From: Gemmatimonadota bacterium
Lineage (GTDB): Bacteria > Gemmatimonadota > Gemmatimonadetes > Gemmatimonadales > GWC2-71-9
Direction of reading: 5' to 3'
DNA: 60,357 nt
Assembly: GCA_003221035.1 (NCBI GenBank)
Contig: QHUB01000022.1
Span: forward strand, 1 to 60,357
Both the position numbers and the translations under genes were made by a program. Shown here one piece after another: positions 43,213 through 52,532 of the stretch (its first letter is position 1; each line of letters opens with the position of its first letter). The notes below the pieces were generated by a model. That model made no database searches. It had not been told where the DNA came from and saw nothing but the letters and a program-made list of their open reading frames with translations.

Positions 43213-43956
43213 GTGCGTGGTGTTGCCGTGATAGACCTCACGGGGAAACGCGCGTTCGTGACCGGCGGCGGACGCGGCATCGGGCGCGCGACGGCGCTGC
43301 TGCTGTCGCGCGCGGGTGCCAAGGTTGCGGTCGGCTATCGCAGCCGGAAACCTCCAGTCGAGGCGCATATCACGGCTGCGGTGCGCGGCGACCTGGGCAC
43401 CACGGCGGGCGCGAACAGGGCTGTCGGAGAGGCACTGCGCGCCCTTGGCGGCGACCTCGACATCCTCGTGATCAATCACGGGGTCTGGCCTTCCGATGAC
43501 GTGCCGGTTGCGAAGATGACCGACGAGCAGTGGGAATCCACGCGCCGCGCGAACCTGGATGCCGTCATCTACGTGTGTCGGGCGGCGATCCCGCACATCA
43601 CCGAAGGCGGCACCATCGTGCTCGTGGGCTCGACCGCCGGGCAGCGCGGGGAAGCCTTCCACACCGACTATGCCGCGACGAAGGGTGCCGTGATTGCGAT
43701 GACCAAGTCGCTGGCCGTCGAGCTCGCACCCAGGATCACGGTGAACTGCGTGGCGCCAGGCTGGGTCGATACGGAGATGTCGGCAAAGCCGTACGCCGGC
43801 GGCGGCCGCGAGCGGATCGAGCAGACGATCCCGCTCCGGCGCGTCGCCAGTGCCGACGACGTGGCCGGGCCGATTCTGTTTTTGTGCTCGTCCCTGGCGC
43901 GGCACATCACGGGCGAGGTCCTGAACGTGAACGGAGGCTCGGTCCTCTGTGGCTGA
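43213..43956 (+). CDS. Short-chain dehydrogenase/reductase (FabG-like)
   Basis: 247 residues. TGGGRGIGRATALLLSRAGA binds NAD(P), NHG is at the usual NAG position, and GSTAG with YAATKGAV gives the catalytic Ser, Tyr and Lys. The C-terminus ITGEVLNVNGGSVLCG is typical. Substrate unknown. The start is uncertain: GTG at 43213 or GTG at 43228; the latter gives the common short start VIDLTGKRAFVTGG. It lies 16 bases after the isomerase and overlaps the next gene by 8. Confidence 0.83.
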   Translation: MRGVAVIDLTGKRAFVTGGGRGIGRATALLLSRAGAKVAVGYRSRKPPVEAHITAAVRGDLGTTAGANRAVGEALRALGGDLDILVINHGVWPSDDVPVAKMTDEQWESTRRANLDAVIYVCRAAIPHITEGGTIVLVGSTAGQRGEAFHTDYAATKGAVIAMTKSLAVELAPRITVNCVAPGWVDTEMSAKPYAGGGRERIEQTIPLRRVASADDVAGPILFLCSSLARHITGEVLNVNGGSVLCG

Positions 43957-45103
43957 GCTTCAGATTCCGGCAGACGTTCTCAAAATCGCGAAGCGGCTGG
44001 AGGATGCGGGATTTGAAACGTGGTGCGTCGGCGGCGCGGTACGAGACAACCTGCTCGGCCTCCCGAATCACGATTTCGATCTTACGACCGCTGCTCCACC
44101 GCCTGAAGTCCAGAAGCTCTTCAAGCGGACGATTCCGGTCGGCATCGAGCACGGGACGGTCGCTGTCCTCGACGCGAACGGACAGCCGCATGAAGTCACC
44201 ACCTTTCGCAAGGACATTCAGACCGACGGCCGGCATGCGGTGGTGGAATTCGGCGTGTCGATCATGGACGATTTGGCGCGACGCGATTTCACGATCAACG
44301 CGATCGCCTATCATCCGCTCCGCCATGAATGGCGCGACCCGTTTCAGGGGGAGCAGGATCTCGCCAAGAAGCTGATTCGCTCGGTCGGCGACCCCAACTG
44401 GCGTTTTCAGGAAGATTATCTGCGGATCCTGCGCGCGCTGCGGTTCAGCGCGCGCTTCGAGTTTCGGATCCATCCCCGCACTTTGGAAGCCGCGAAAGCC
44501 AACATTCAGGGGCTCGCGCAGCTGTCGGCCGAGCGTGTGCGCGACGAGTGGTTCAAAGGGATTCTTACGGCCAAGAAGCTTTCCAAGTTCGTGGCGCTGT
44601 GGGTGGACAGCGGCGCCAAGCGGATTTGGCTGCCGGAATTGGGAGCCGGGAGCGGGGAGCCGGGAGCAGTGGACAAACTGCCTCGCGATCCGGTGCTCAT
44701 CACGGCGTATCTCGCCAAGGATCCGGCATCGCTCCTGATTCGATTGAAGTGCTCGAGCAAAGACATCGAGCGGGGACGCGCGATTGGAAAGTGGCGGGAC
44801 CACTACCCGGATGTAAAAGATCCGGTGGCAATCAGACGATGGCTGTCGGCGGTTGGCGAGTACGCGGACGATTTGCTTACGCTGCCCCGGCCTTCCGGCT
44901 CCCAACTCCAGGATTCGGTCGCCAAGATTCGCGCCAAGAACCCGCCGCTCGGCCTCAAGGACCTCGCGGTGCGCGGCGACGATCTGATCGCGGCCGGCGT
45001 CCGTGCCGGGCCGGACGTGGGGGAGACGCTGGCGCGGTTGCTCGAGGAAGTGCTGGAGGATCCCGCCCGCAACACGAAGGATTACCTCCTCTCGCGTGTC
45101 TAA
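43949..45103 (+). CDS. cca: CCA-adding enzyme / poly(A) polymerase family
   Basis: A 384-residue class II tRNA nucleotidyltransferase. CVGGAVRDNLLG and HDFDLTTAA hold the Gly-rich loop and the two catalytic Asp; EVTTFRKD, RRDFTINAIAY and EDYLRILRALRFSARFEF follow. It matures or repairs tRNA 3' ends. A GGGAGCN heptad tract (44641-44668) adds GAGSGEPGAV in the C-terminal helical part. The GTG start overlaps the SDR gene by 8 bases. Confidence 0.9.
   Translation: MAELQIPADVLKIAKRLEDAGFETWCVGGAVRDNLLGLPNHDFDLTTAAPPPEVQKLFKRTIPVGIEHGTVAVLDANGQPHEVTTFRKDIQTDGRHAVVEFGVSIMDDLARRDFTINAIAYHPLRHEWRDPFQGEQDLAKKLIRSVGDPNWRFQEDYLRILRALRFSARFEFRIHPRTLEAAKANIQGLAQLSAERVRDEWFKGILTAKKLSKFVALWVDSGAKRIWLPELGAGSGEPGAVDKLPRDPVLITAYLAKDPASLLIRLKCSSKDIERGRAIGKWRDHYPDVKDPVAIRRWLSAVGEYADDLLTLPRPSGSQLQDSVAKIRAKNPPLGLKDLAVRGDDLIAAGVRAGPDVGETLARLLEEVLEDPARNTKDYLLSRV
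44641..44668 (+). repeat. Four perfect GGGAGCN heptads in cca
   Basis: GGGAGCC, GGGAGCG, GGGAGCC and GGGAGCA run without interruption. They encode GAGSGEPGAV, nearly the same peptide as the tract in alaS at 41256-41283. Being 28 bases, a one-unit slip would shift the frame. Confidence 0.8.
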
Positions 45104-45815
45104 GGCCCTGCTGTACGCGCTCGTCGCGGCGGCCGGGAACGTTCTCGGTGCGCTCGCGGTCACCCGGCGCGCGGTGCGCGAGCTGCGCGTCATCGAGTTG
45201 CTGGTCGCGTTCGGAGCGGGCTTCATGCTGTCGGTCGCGATCGTCGAGCTGTTGCCGGCGGCGTTCGCGCGCAGCGGCACGGCGGCGGCGCCGCTCGTGC
45301 TACTCGGCTATCTCGCCGTGCACTTCACGCAGCACACCGTTACCCCACACTTCCACTTTGGCGAAGAGACCCATCCGGTGAGCTCGATCGCGGGGACCTC
45401 GGCGCTGGTTGGGCTGCTGCTGCACACCTTTTTCGATGGCGTGGCGATCGCCAGCGCATTTCTGGTGCGGCCCGACCTCGGCCTCATGGTCTTTGTCGCG
45501 ATCTTTTTGCACAAGCTGCCCGAGGGCGTCACAATTTCGAGCTTGATGATGGCGGGCGGTCGCACGCGGGGGCGCGCCGTCGGGGCGGCGGCGTTGCTCG
45601 GCGTCGCGACACTGCTCGGGGTCGTGCTCACCGAGGAGATGGGGTTTCTCGTCCAACACGGCTTGGCGATCTCTGCCGGCGTCACGATCTACGTCGCCGC
45701 ATCCAACCTGGTTCCCGAGTTTCAGGGCAAGAAAGGATGGAAACTGCCGGCAGCGTTTTTCGCCGGCGCGGCGGTGTTTTTCGTGACAAAAGTCATCATC
45801 GATAGCGCGTCGTGA
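45096..45815 (+). CDS. ZIP family metal permease
   Basis: A 239-residue membrane protein with about eight hydrophobic segments. The metal-path motifs are LLHTFFDGVAIASAF (TM4) and IFLHKLPEGVTISSLM (TM5), plus a His-rich loop (HFTQHTVTPHFHFGEETH). ZIP proteins import zinc, iron or related divalent ions. The GTG at 45096 overlaps cca by 8 bases. It ends 18 bases from the convergent MPE gene. Confidence 0.85.
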   Translation: MSKALLYALVAAAGNVLGALAVTRRAVRELRVIELLVAFGAGFMLSVAIVELLPAAFARSGTAAAPLVLLGYLAVHFTQHTVTPHFHFGEETHPVSSIAGTSALVGLLLHTFFDGVAIASAFLVRPDLGLMVFVAIFLHKLPEGVTISSLMMAGGRTRGRAVGAAALLGVATLLGVVLTEEMGFLVQHGLAISAGVTIYVAASNLVPEFQGKKGWKLPAAFFAGAAVFFVTKVIIDSAS

Positions 45816-45833
45816 GCCTTGTCGCTCCTGAAA

Positions 45834-48800
45834 TCAGTGGCAGTTACCCGACCCGTGGTCGGTGAAGGTGGAGCCTGACGCCGGGATGAAGTCCCAGATA
45901 TAGCTGTCCGGGCCCAGCGTCAGCTTCAAGACACCATACGCGTCGGAGATCGCTTCCGTATTCGGCGCGATGGAGGTCGGCATGCTGGTCGCATAGCCAC
46001 CGGTCCCGGGATTGAACGAGCGAATACCGCGCGCCGGGTCCAGATTGGCGCCCGCGTCTTGTGGCGCAAAGCGCTCGTAGTCGTACTGCTGGCCATTCAG
46101 GACGATCTCTGCATTTGCGTTATACAGATCAATCCAGAATGGCAGGACGCCCGACGCGCTGTGCCATGTCGGATCGTCGGACGAGAAGAAGAGTGGGTAA
46201 TGGAACATGGCGATCGTGCACGGCTTCGTATTCGCCGCGAGATCCGCCTTCAACCACTGCTCTTCGACCGAGCCGGCGCCATTGGCGACCGACGCGGTGT
46301 TGTTGAGCACGATCACGTGCCAATAGGGACCGAGGTCGAAGCTGTAGTAGTACTTCGCCGAGTCGCCCACGGTTGGCTTGAAGTACGTATAGAAGGCGTT
46401 TGCTCCGGCCACGTCGTATTCATGGTTTCCCACGACCGCGCGCGTCCGTGCCTTATGACGTCCCCACGTCGGGGTGTAGCAGTTGGCGTAATTCGCCGCG
46501 CTGCCGCTCGGGTTGACGTTGTCGCCGAGCGCGAACACAGTGCCGGGAAGGCCGTCCAGGATCTGCGCCGTCGCTTCGTCCTCATCCGTGCCGCATGACG
46601 CGATGTTGCTGGCTCCCGAAAAAATCTGCACCGTCGCCGGGTCGAGCACCTTGACGACGAAGTCGTCCGAGCCCACGCCCCCGTCTTTGTCCGTGACCGT
46701 GACTCGCGCGGTGTATCGCCCTGGTGCGGGATACATGTGGCTCGCGCTGATCGGATTCGCCTGGGTATTCGTGCTACCGCCATCGGTCACGCCGTCGCCC
46801 CAGGCGATGGTGTAGGACCACGGATTATCGGTCGTTCCCGGATCGGCAAACGTCGCGAGCAGGTTGAGCGCGGTGCCGCCGACCACTGACTGGTCGGGTC
46901 CGGCGTTCACTGTCGGTGGGACGTTGCTGACGTTCACGTTGGTCGACGCCGGAGTGCTGCTCACACCCTTGGCATCCCGCACCGTCAACGTGACCACGTA
47001 CGATCCGTCGGACGGATAGGTGTGCGTTACCGTCGGCGTGGTGGCAGTCGTTCCGTCGCCCAGGTCCCATGCGTACGTGATGGGCGTGTTGTTGTCTGGA
47101 TCGCGCGACTGGCTGCCATCGAGGACGACGGTGCCCTCGGAGTTATAGGGGCCACCGGGGTTCGCCACCGGCGCCTGGTTCGGCAACGGCGACCCCGAAT
47201 GGCACGACGCGCTTCCTGCGTCGGTAAAGGTCCCGCCCGCCACCGGGATGAACTGCCAGTCGTAGCTCGTGGGCCACAGCGTCAGCTTGATGACTCCGTA
47301 GTTGACGTTGCTCCGGATCTGGCTGTTCGCGATCGGGGGGATATCGAAGCTGTACAGCGAGTTGCCGCCGGTGCCGACGACGAACTCTCTGATGCCGTTG
47401 GTATTGTCGAGAGCCCCGGTCGGAGTCTGCGGCGCAAAGCGCTCGTAATCGTGGTCGTGACCGTTGAGCACCACTTCGGCGCCGAAGTCGTACAACGCCT
47501 GCCAGATCGGTTGCGTCTCGATCGTGCTGCCGTTCCCGCCTGAGCTGAACCGCGGGTGGTGCCAGTAGGCCAGCGTACAGGTCGCCGGGTGCGCCGCCAG
47601 ATCGGCGCGCAGCCATCGCTCCTGCGTCGAGCCCGCGCTCATGTCGAGGCTCGAATTGATGACCACGATGTGCCACGTGCCCAGGGTGTAGCTGTAGTAG
47701 CCGATCCCCGAGTCACCTGCGGCCGCGCCCCAATACGCGTAGTAGCCGGGCGCGCCCGCGGACTGCCCGTGGTTGTATTCGTGGTTGCCGGTCGCCGGGC
47801 GCGTGCGCGCCTTGTGCCGGCCCCACGACGGATCGAAGCAGTTCATATAATCTGCGAGTGACCCGTCTGGGTAGGCGCCGTCACCGAACGTGGCGACCTG
47901 GCCGACGATGCCGTCCAGCACACGCGCCGTCCCTTCCTGGCTCACGCGCGAGCAGTCCGCGATATCACCCGCACCGGCGAGTACCGCCGGACCCGACGAG
48001 GACTGCACCGTCACGGCCGACGTGCCAACGATGCCTTCACTCGTCGCGCTGATCGTAGCCGTGCCTGCGGCTAGTCCCGCGACGAAACCGCTGCCGTTCA
48101 CGGCCGCTATCGACGGCGCACTGCTCCCCCAGGTCACGGTCCGCCCGGTCAGCGCGTTGCCGTTGGCGTCCTTCGGTGTGGCGGTGAGCTGAACCGTTCC
48201 GTTCGCCGGGATTGTGGCCGAACTCGGCGTCACGTTCACAGCGGCGACCGGCGCCTGCGTAACCGAAACAATCGCGCTGCCGCTCTTGCCCTCGCTCGTG
48301 GCCGTGATCGTCGCGGATCCCGCTGCGACTCCGCGCACCAGTCCGCTGCCGTCGACGGTTGCGATGCCTGGCGCGGCACTTTGCCACGTAATCGTGCGGC
48401 CGGACAATGGATTCCCGCTCGCGTCCTTCAGGGTGGCGGTGAGCTGCACGGTTCCGCCGACCGGGATGCTCGGTGCAGTGGGTGTGACTGAGACCGAGGC
48501 CACCGGAATGACCGTCGCGCTGACCGTGATGGCTGACGTGCCGCTCTTGCCGTCGCTCGTTGCGGTGATGGTGACCGGGCCACCCACGGCCGTGCCGGTC
48601 ACGAGACCGTTCGCGTCCACGGTGGCGATGCTCGCGTCAGCTGTCGTCCACGTCACGGCGCGGCCCGTGAGCGCATTGCCGTTAGCGTCCTTCGGGGTTG
48701 CGGTGAGCTGCACAGTGGTATTCACCGCGATCGTTGCCGTCGCCGGCGTCACGTCGACGGAGGCCACGGGAACGAGGTTCACCGTGATCGCCGCTGTGCC

Positions 48801-50225
48801 GCTCTTGCCTTCGCTTGTGGCAGTCACCGTGACCGGGCCGCCGGCGGCTTTGCCGGTGACGAGGCCGTTCGTGTCCACTGTCGCCAGGGTCGTGTCACTC
48901 GTGGTCCACGTGACGACGCGCCCGGTGAGGGGATTGCCGTTCGCGTCTTTCGGACTGGCGGTGAGCTGAATGGTGGCGCCGACTTGAATCGTGGCCGTTG
49001 CCGGGCTGACATCAACCGTCGCAACAGGGATGGCGTTCACGGTTACCGCGGAGCTCCCGCTCTTCCCCTCGCTCGTCGCGGTCATGGTGACCGGACCGCC
49101 CGCGGCGTTGCCCGTGACGAGTCCGTTCGCATCTACCGTTGCGATGGTCGCGTTGCTCGTCGTCCATGTCACGGTTCGTCCGGTGAGCGGATTGCCGGCT
49201 GCGTCTTTCGGCGTTGCGGTGAGCTGGAGCGTTGTGCCCGTGGAAATACTGGCTGTGGTGGGGCTCACGTCGACCGAAGCGACGGCGATTCTGGTGTGGC
49301 ACGCGGTGGACCCGGTATCGGTGAATGTCGCACCAGGGACGTGGACGAACTCCCACGCGTAGCTCGCCGTGTCGAGTACGAACTTCAGCACGCCGTAGGT
49401 CGTGCCGTTCCGCACCTGGCTGTTCGGGCGCGCAACCCCCGGATTCTGCAGATTCAGGCCGCCGGTGCCGACGATGAACTCGCGGATGCCGAGCGGATCG
49501 GCGACAGCGGTCGGCGATTGCGAGGCGAACCGTTCGTAGACGGTCGCGTTCGCGTTCACGACGACGTCGGCGTTGTACGCGTAAAGCGCGTCCCACAGCG
49601 GCTTGACGGCCGCCAGGTTATTGGTGCCGGTTGAGCTAAACCGGGGGCGATGCCAGTAGGCGAGCGTGCACTTCTTCGTGTTCGCCGCCAGCTCGGCGCG
49701 CAGCCACAGCTCCTGAGGAGATCCAGCGGTCATGGTGATTTGGTCGTTCAGCACCATGATGTGCCACGCGCCAAGGTCGTAGCTGTAGTAGTACTTCCCG
49801 ACGTCTCCACCCGCGGCGCCGAAGTACTGATTGAAGCCCGCCGCGTTCGCCGTCTTGTAGTCGTTATTTCCCACCGCGGGCCGTGTGCGCGCCTTGTTTC
49901 GCCCCCAGGATGGCCCGTAGCAGTTGTTGAAGTTTGTGAGCGTCGCGTTCCCGTTGGTGTTGTCGCCGGCCGTAAACACCGTCGCGCCCGGGTAGTTGTC
50001 GAGCAGCAGCCCGGTTGCCTCGTCGTTGGTGCGGTCACACCGCGCGATGTCGCCGGCGCCAATGAGCAGTGCCGGAGCTCCAGGCGTGATGTCCGCAGCG
50101 ATGGGAGGACGGGGGGCTGCCGGCGAGGACGTAAACGTAGGCCCAGCGTTGTCGCTGCACGTCGTGAGGAGCAGCAGGGCAAGAGCCCGAGCAGCGTAAG
50201 CGACGCGGTGAGATCGCGATCCCAT
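45834..50225 (-). CDS. Giant secreted protein: three metallophosphoesterase, five BIG2 and two PKD domains
   Basis: 1463 residues. A signal peptide ends in LLLTTC (possible lipid Cys23). Order: MPE1 (52-310), five bacterial Ig-like BIG2 repeats (313-741), MPE2 (747-1009), PKD1 (1017-1100), PKD2 (1102-1195), MPE3 (1199-1463). MPE2 keeps all motifs (GAGDIADC, GDGAYPDG, GNHEY, WHHPRF, NGHDHDYERF). MPE1 has lost the GNH His (GNNDY) and GHxH (NANATVYERF). MPE3 has lost the first Asp (GASNIASC) and GHxH (NGQQYDYERF). All three end in a T(F)TDxGSxxCH signature. The likely state is an elongated cell-surface protein with one active phosphatase and two binding relatives. Confidence 0.85.
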   Translation of the reverse strand: MGSRSHRVAYAARALALLLLTTCSDNAGPTFTSSPAAPRPPIAADITPGAPALLIGAGDIARCDRTNDEATGLLLDNYPGATVFTAGDNTNGNATLTNFNNCYGPSWGRNKARTRPAVGNNDYKTANAAGFNQYFGAAGGDVGKYYYSYDLGAWHIMVLNDQITMTAGSPQELWLRAELAANTKKCTLAYWHRPRFSSTGTNNLAAVKPLWDALYAYNADVVVNANATVYERFASQSPTAVADPLGIREFIVGTGGLNLQNPGVARPNSQVRNGTTYGVLKFVLDTASYAWEFVHVPGATFTDTGSTACHTRIAVASVDVSPTTASISTGTTLQLTATPKDAAGNPLTGRTVTWTTSNATIATVDANGLVTGNAAGGPVTMTATSEGKSGSSAVTVNAIPVATVDVSPATATIQVGATIQLTASPKDANGNPLTGRVVTWTTSDTTLATVDTNGLVTGKAAGGPVTVTATSEGKSGTAAITVNLVPVASVDVTPATATIAVNTTVQLTATPKDANGNALTGRAVTWTTADASIATVDANGLVTGTAVGGPVTITATSDGKSGTSAITVSATVIPVASVSVTPTAPSIPVGGTVQLTATLKDASGNPLSGRTITWQSAAPGIATVDGSGLVRGVAAGSATITATSEGKSGSAIVSVTQAPVAAVNVTPSSATIPANGTVQLTATPKDANGNALTGRTVTWGSSAPSIAAVNGSGFVAGLAAGTATISATSEGIVGTSAVTVQSSSGPAVLAGAGDIADCSRVSQEGTARVLDGIVGQVATFGDGAYPDGSLADYMNCFDPSWGRHKARTRPATGNHEYNHGQSAGAPGYYAYWGAAAGDSGIGYYSYTLGTWHIVVINSSLDMSAGSTQERWLRADLAAHPATCTLAYWHHPRFSSGGNGSTIETQPIWQALYDFGAEVVLNGHDHDYERFAPQTPTGALDNTNGIREFVVGTGGNSLYSFDIPPIANSQIRSNVNYGVIKLTLWPTSYDWQFIPVAGGTFTDAGSASCHSGSPLPNQAPVANPGGPYNSEGTVVLDGSQSRDPDNNTPITYAWDLGDGTTATTPTVTHTYPSDGSYVVTLTVRDAKGVSSTPASTNVNVSNVPPTVNAGPDQSVVGGTALNLLATFADPGTTDNPWSYTIAWGDGVTDGGSTNTQANPISASHMYPAPGRYTARVTVTDKDGGVGSDDFVVKVLDPATVQIFSGASNIASCGTDEDEATAQILDGLPGTVFALGDNVNPSGSAANYANCYTPTWGRHKARTRAVVGNHEYDVAGANAFYTYFKPTVGDSAKYYYSFDLGPYWHVIVLNNTASVANGAGSVEEQWLKADLAANTKPCTIAMFHYPLFFSSDDPTWHSASGVLPFWIDLYNANAEIVLNGQQYDYERFAPQDAGANLDPARGIRSFNPGTGGYATSMPTSIAPNTEAISDAYGVLKLTLGPDSYIWDFIPASGSTFTDHGSGNCH
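48003..49289 (-). repeat. Five tandem BIG2 Ig-domain repeats
   Basis: Five units of about 255 bases encode 85-87-residue Ig-like domains with the pattern VxSVxVxPxxAxI, LTATPKDANGNxLTGR, VTW, IATVDxxGLV and TATSEGKSG. DNA similarity between units is high, so unit number may vary between strains by recombination. Confidence 0.85.
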
Positions 50226-50434
50226 TTTCCATCCACGGTGGTGGGGCGGTACGGCTTAGGTGAGGCTAGGGCCCGTCAGCAGCGTGCAGGGGCAAGGCCA
50301 GTGCCGCTGACGCTCCCGGTGTAGCGTGTTGGCACTCCGTCACTTGCGATAGATAGGGGGCGTCCTCGGCGAGATATCTGTTTCGGACGACGGTCAAGAC
50401 TGGCAGGTCTTTGACACACGTCGGTTGCGGGGAT
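50226..50434. promoter_or_regulatory. Gap between two minus-strand surface-protein genes
   Basis: 209 bases that should hold the terminator of the beta-helix gene and the promoter of the giant MPE gene. A hairpin with one bulge, GTCAAGAC (50393-50400) with GTC-T-TTGAC (50407-50415), lies just after the beta-helix gene on the minus strand. GGATGGAAA precedes the MPE start. No riboswitch pattern is seen here. Confidence 0.35.
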
Positions 50435-52522
50435 TTACTGCCGCGTACTCGTGATGACGAATACTCCGAAGTCCGGTCCAGTCTGCGGGGGCGGGGTGGG
50501 CGAACCCCCGATAGGCGCGACGGGAGTCACGCCCGCCATCGGCACATCCACAGGGCCGCCCGTGTAGGTGCCGCTCAACACCGGCGCTCCAAAGAAGTCC
50601 TGCACGTTGCGGACCTCGTAGCGATCTCCCATCCGCACGATTCCGCTCAGATCTACCGGCACGGTGCCCTGGCGAGTCCAGTTATAAATGATCAGGTTCG
50701 CCCGCCCGGGCTCGTAACGGTTGGGTCGCAAGAACACCTTCGGCTCAGCCGGGTCGTTGGTCACGACGCGGTCGGTCGCGCCCACTCCGCTCACCCGCTG
50801 CCAGTCGGCGAAACCATAGTCGGTGTTGATGTAGCCCCACGCGTCCGCACTCGGGTCGCGGTAGTAGCGGTTGTTGGCCAGCTGGAACCCCGAGACCGTG
50901 GAGTCCCGCAGCCAGATCATGTCGCTGATCGAGCCGAACAGTGAGTTGTCCGTCAGCGTGAGCGACTGCCACCAGCCCACATCGAGCAACAGCATGCCTC
51001 CCACGGCGTAGTTGTTCCGTACCGTGAGATCCTGGTTGAGCGTCGTGCCGAACCCGATCAGCAGGTTGTGTACGCCGACGTTAGGCGAGAAGTACGTCAT
51101 GTTGTCGACGAGCGTGCCGTTCTGGACCGGCTTGCTGCCGCCGAACAGGATGTTCGCGCTCGGAGAGTTCACCGGGTCGGCATCCACCGCGCCGTTGTTG
51201 AACGAGACATTGCCCTCGGCGTGAATGTTGGTGAGGCCGTCAGGCCCCGCGATCGTGAAGATGTGGATGCCGTAGCCGAACTGGTTGAAGAGGATGTTGT
51301 CGCGCAGGGACACGGGGCCGGTCGTGCTCTTCGCATAGATACCGTGTCCGTTGCCGAACACCGGCTCCTGCCAACCGTTGTTGTAGGCGAGACAACCGTA
51401 GATCTCGATGTCCACCGGTTCGGAGAAGGTATAGAACCCGATCCCGCCGTCATGCACGGTCAGGTTGATGAGTTTTACATGGGACGCGTTGACGACGATC
51501 ATGTTCGGACGTGTGTCCGTGGACCGATTCGGGTCCGAGTCCATGACCTCGAAGCCCCAGAGGGTCGAGTAGTTTCCGGCCACGGTGAGAAAATCACCGC
51601 GACCGGTGGAGGAAGTCGCTCCCCTCGCGTCGAGGACGGCCCGCTCTCCCGGATACTGCCGCACCACGACGGGCGCGGACGACGTGCCGGCGAGCGTACT
51701 GGTGATCGGACTGGCGCTCGTGTAGGTGCCACCGCGCAGCCAGACCGTGTCGCCGGGCTGGACGCTCCCGTTCCCCCCGTGCAGCGCCGTTTGGAGGTCC
51801 CACGGCCGGCCTGAGCCGTCTCCGGTGCTCGAACCCGCGGGCGCCGCGAACCATCCCAGGACGGCGACGGCGGCGGGGCCGGCGGTCCCGCCATAGGTCG
51901 CCACGACGGTGGTTCGCCCAGGGCGGATCGCCGTGACGCGCGCTGTCTGTGGACCGGTACTCACCACACTGGCAGCGCGAGGGCTGAGGGCGCCCCACAC
52001 TACCTGTCCCGTCACCGGAGTGCCGTTGGCGTCGAGAATCGTGGCTGTCAGGGTGAGGGTGTCGCCGATCAACAGCGAGTCGGCCGCCGGCGTGACGATC
52101 ACGGCAAAGCTTCCCAATGTCACCTCGATCGGCACGTCGCCCGTGAGCGGCGTCAGCACGATCGCGATCGTCGGATTCGCACCGGGTTGCAGGCTGACCG
52201 TGACGGACCCGCTGTGCGTTTCGACGCCACCTGCATCATAGGCGCGGATGGCGATGGACCGATTCGACCCGGCCGGGAGGTCGATCGTGCCTGACGCGAC
52301 GCCGGCCGCAATGGGGATATTGAAAATCAATGTCGTGGCAATATCCGGCGCGGTGACTTCCGCAACCAGGGTTGCGACCGCCGAAGCGGACACGTCGGCT
52401 CTGAGCAGGAGCCGGGCCTCGAAAGGCCGAGGCCCACCGTCCGTGGGTTCGCGCGAGCAGGACGCGAGCCCGAGCGTGGAAATCAGGACGAGTCCCCGCC
52501 AGAGTGGTCTGGTGCGGAGCAC
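50435..52522 (-). CDS. Ig-like plus right-handed beta-helix surface lipoprotein
   Basis: 695 residues. Signal peptide with lipobox GLASC. Residues about 35-135 are a domain shared almost unchanged with the neighbour at 52533-53183 (RADVSASAVATLVAEVTAPDI), then a BIG2-like domain (about 135-220), then a beta-helix (about 240-560) with DGGIGFYTF, LRDNILFNQFGYGIHIF and NGTLVDNMTYF turns, and finally the LIIYNW domain found also at 2-667 and 17340-19163. It probably binds or modifies polysaccharide outside the cell. The GTG at 52522 gives the best signal peptide and lies 10 bases after the neighbour's stop; a TTG at 52588 is the longer alternative. Confidence 0.78.
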   Translation of the reverse strand: MLRTRPLWRGLVLISTLGLASCSREPTDGGPRPFEARLLLRADVSASAVATLVAEVTAPDIATTLIFNIPIAAGVASGTIDLPAGSNRSIAIRAYDAGGVETHSGSVTVSLQPGANPTIAIVLTPLTGDVPIEVTLGSFAVIVTPAADSLLIGDTLTLTATILDANGTPVTGQVVWGALSPRAASVVSTGPQTARVTAIRPGRTTVVATYGGTAGPAAVAVLGWFAAPAGSSTGDGSGRPWDLQTALHGGNGSVQPGDTVWLRGGTYTSASPITSTLAGTSSAPVVVRQYPGERAVLDARGATSSTGRGDFLTVAGNYSTLWGFEVMDSDPNRSTDTRPNMIVVNASHVKLINLTVHDGGIGFYTFSEPVDIEIYGCLAYNNGWQEPVFGNGHGIYAKSTTGPVSLRDNILFNQFGYGIHIFTIAGPDGLTNIHAEGNVSFNNGAVDADPVNSPSANILFGGSKPVQNGTLVDNMTYFSPNVGVHNLLIGFGTTLNQDLTVRNNYAVGGMLLLDVGWWQSLTLTDNSLFGSISDMIWLRDSTVSGFQLANNRYYRDPSADAWGYINTDYGFADWQRVSGVGATDRVVTNDPAEPKVFLRPNRYEPGRANLIIYNWTRQGTVPVDLSGIVRMGDRYEVRNVQDFFGAPVLSGTYTGGPVDVPMAGVTPVAPIGGSPTPPPQTGPDFGVFVITSTRQ

Positions 52523-52532
52523 GCGCTCGTGA

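Noticed and set aside
48003-49289. CRISPR-like regular repeat array
   Set aside because: The repeats are 255-base protein domains in frame, not short repeats with unique spacers.
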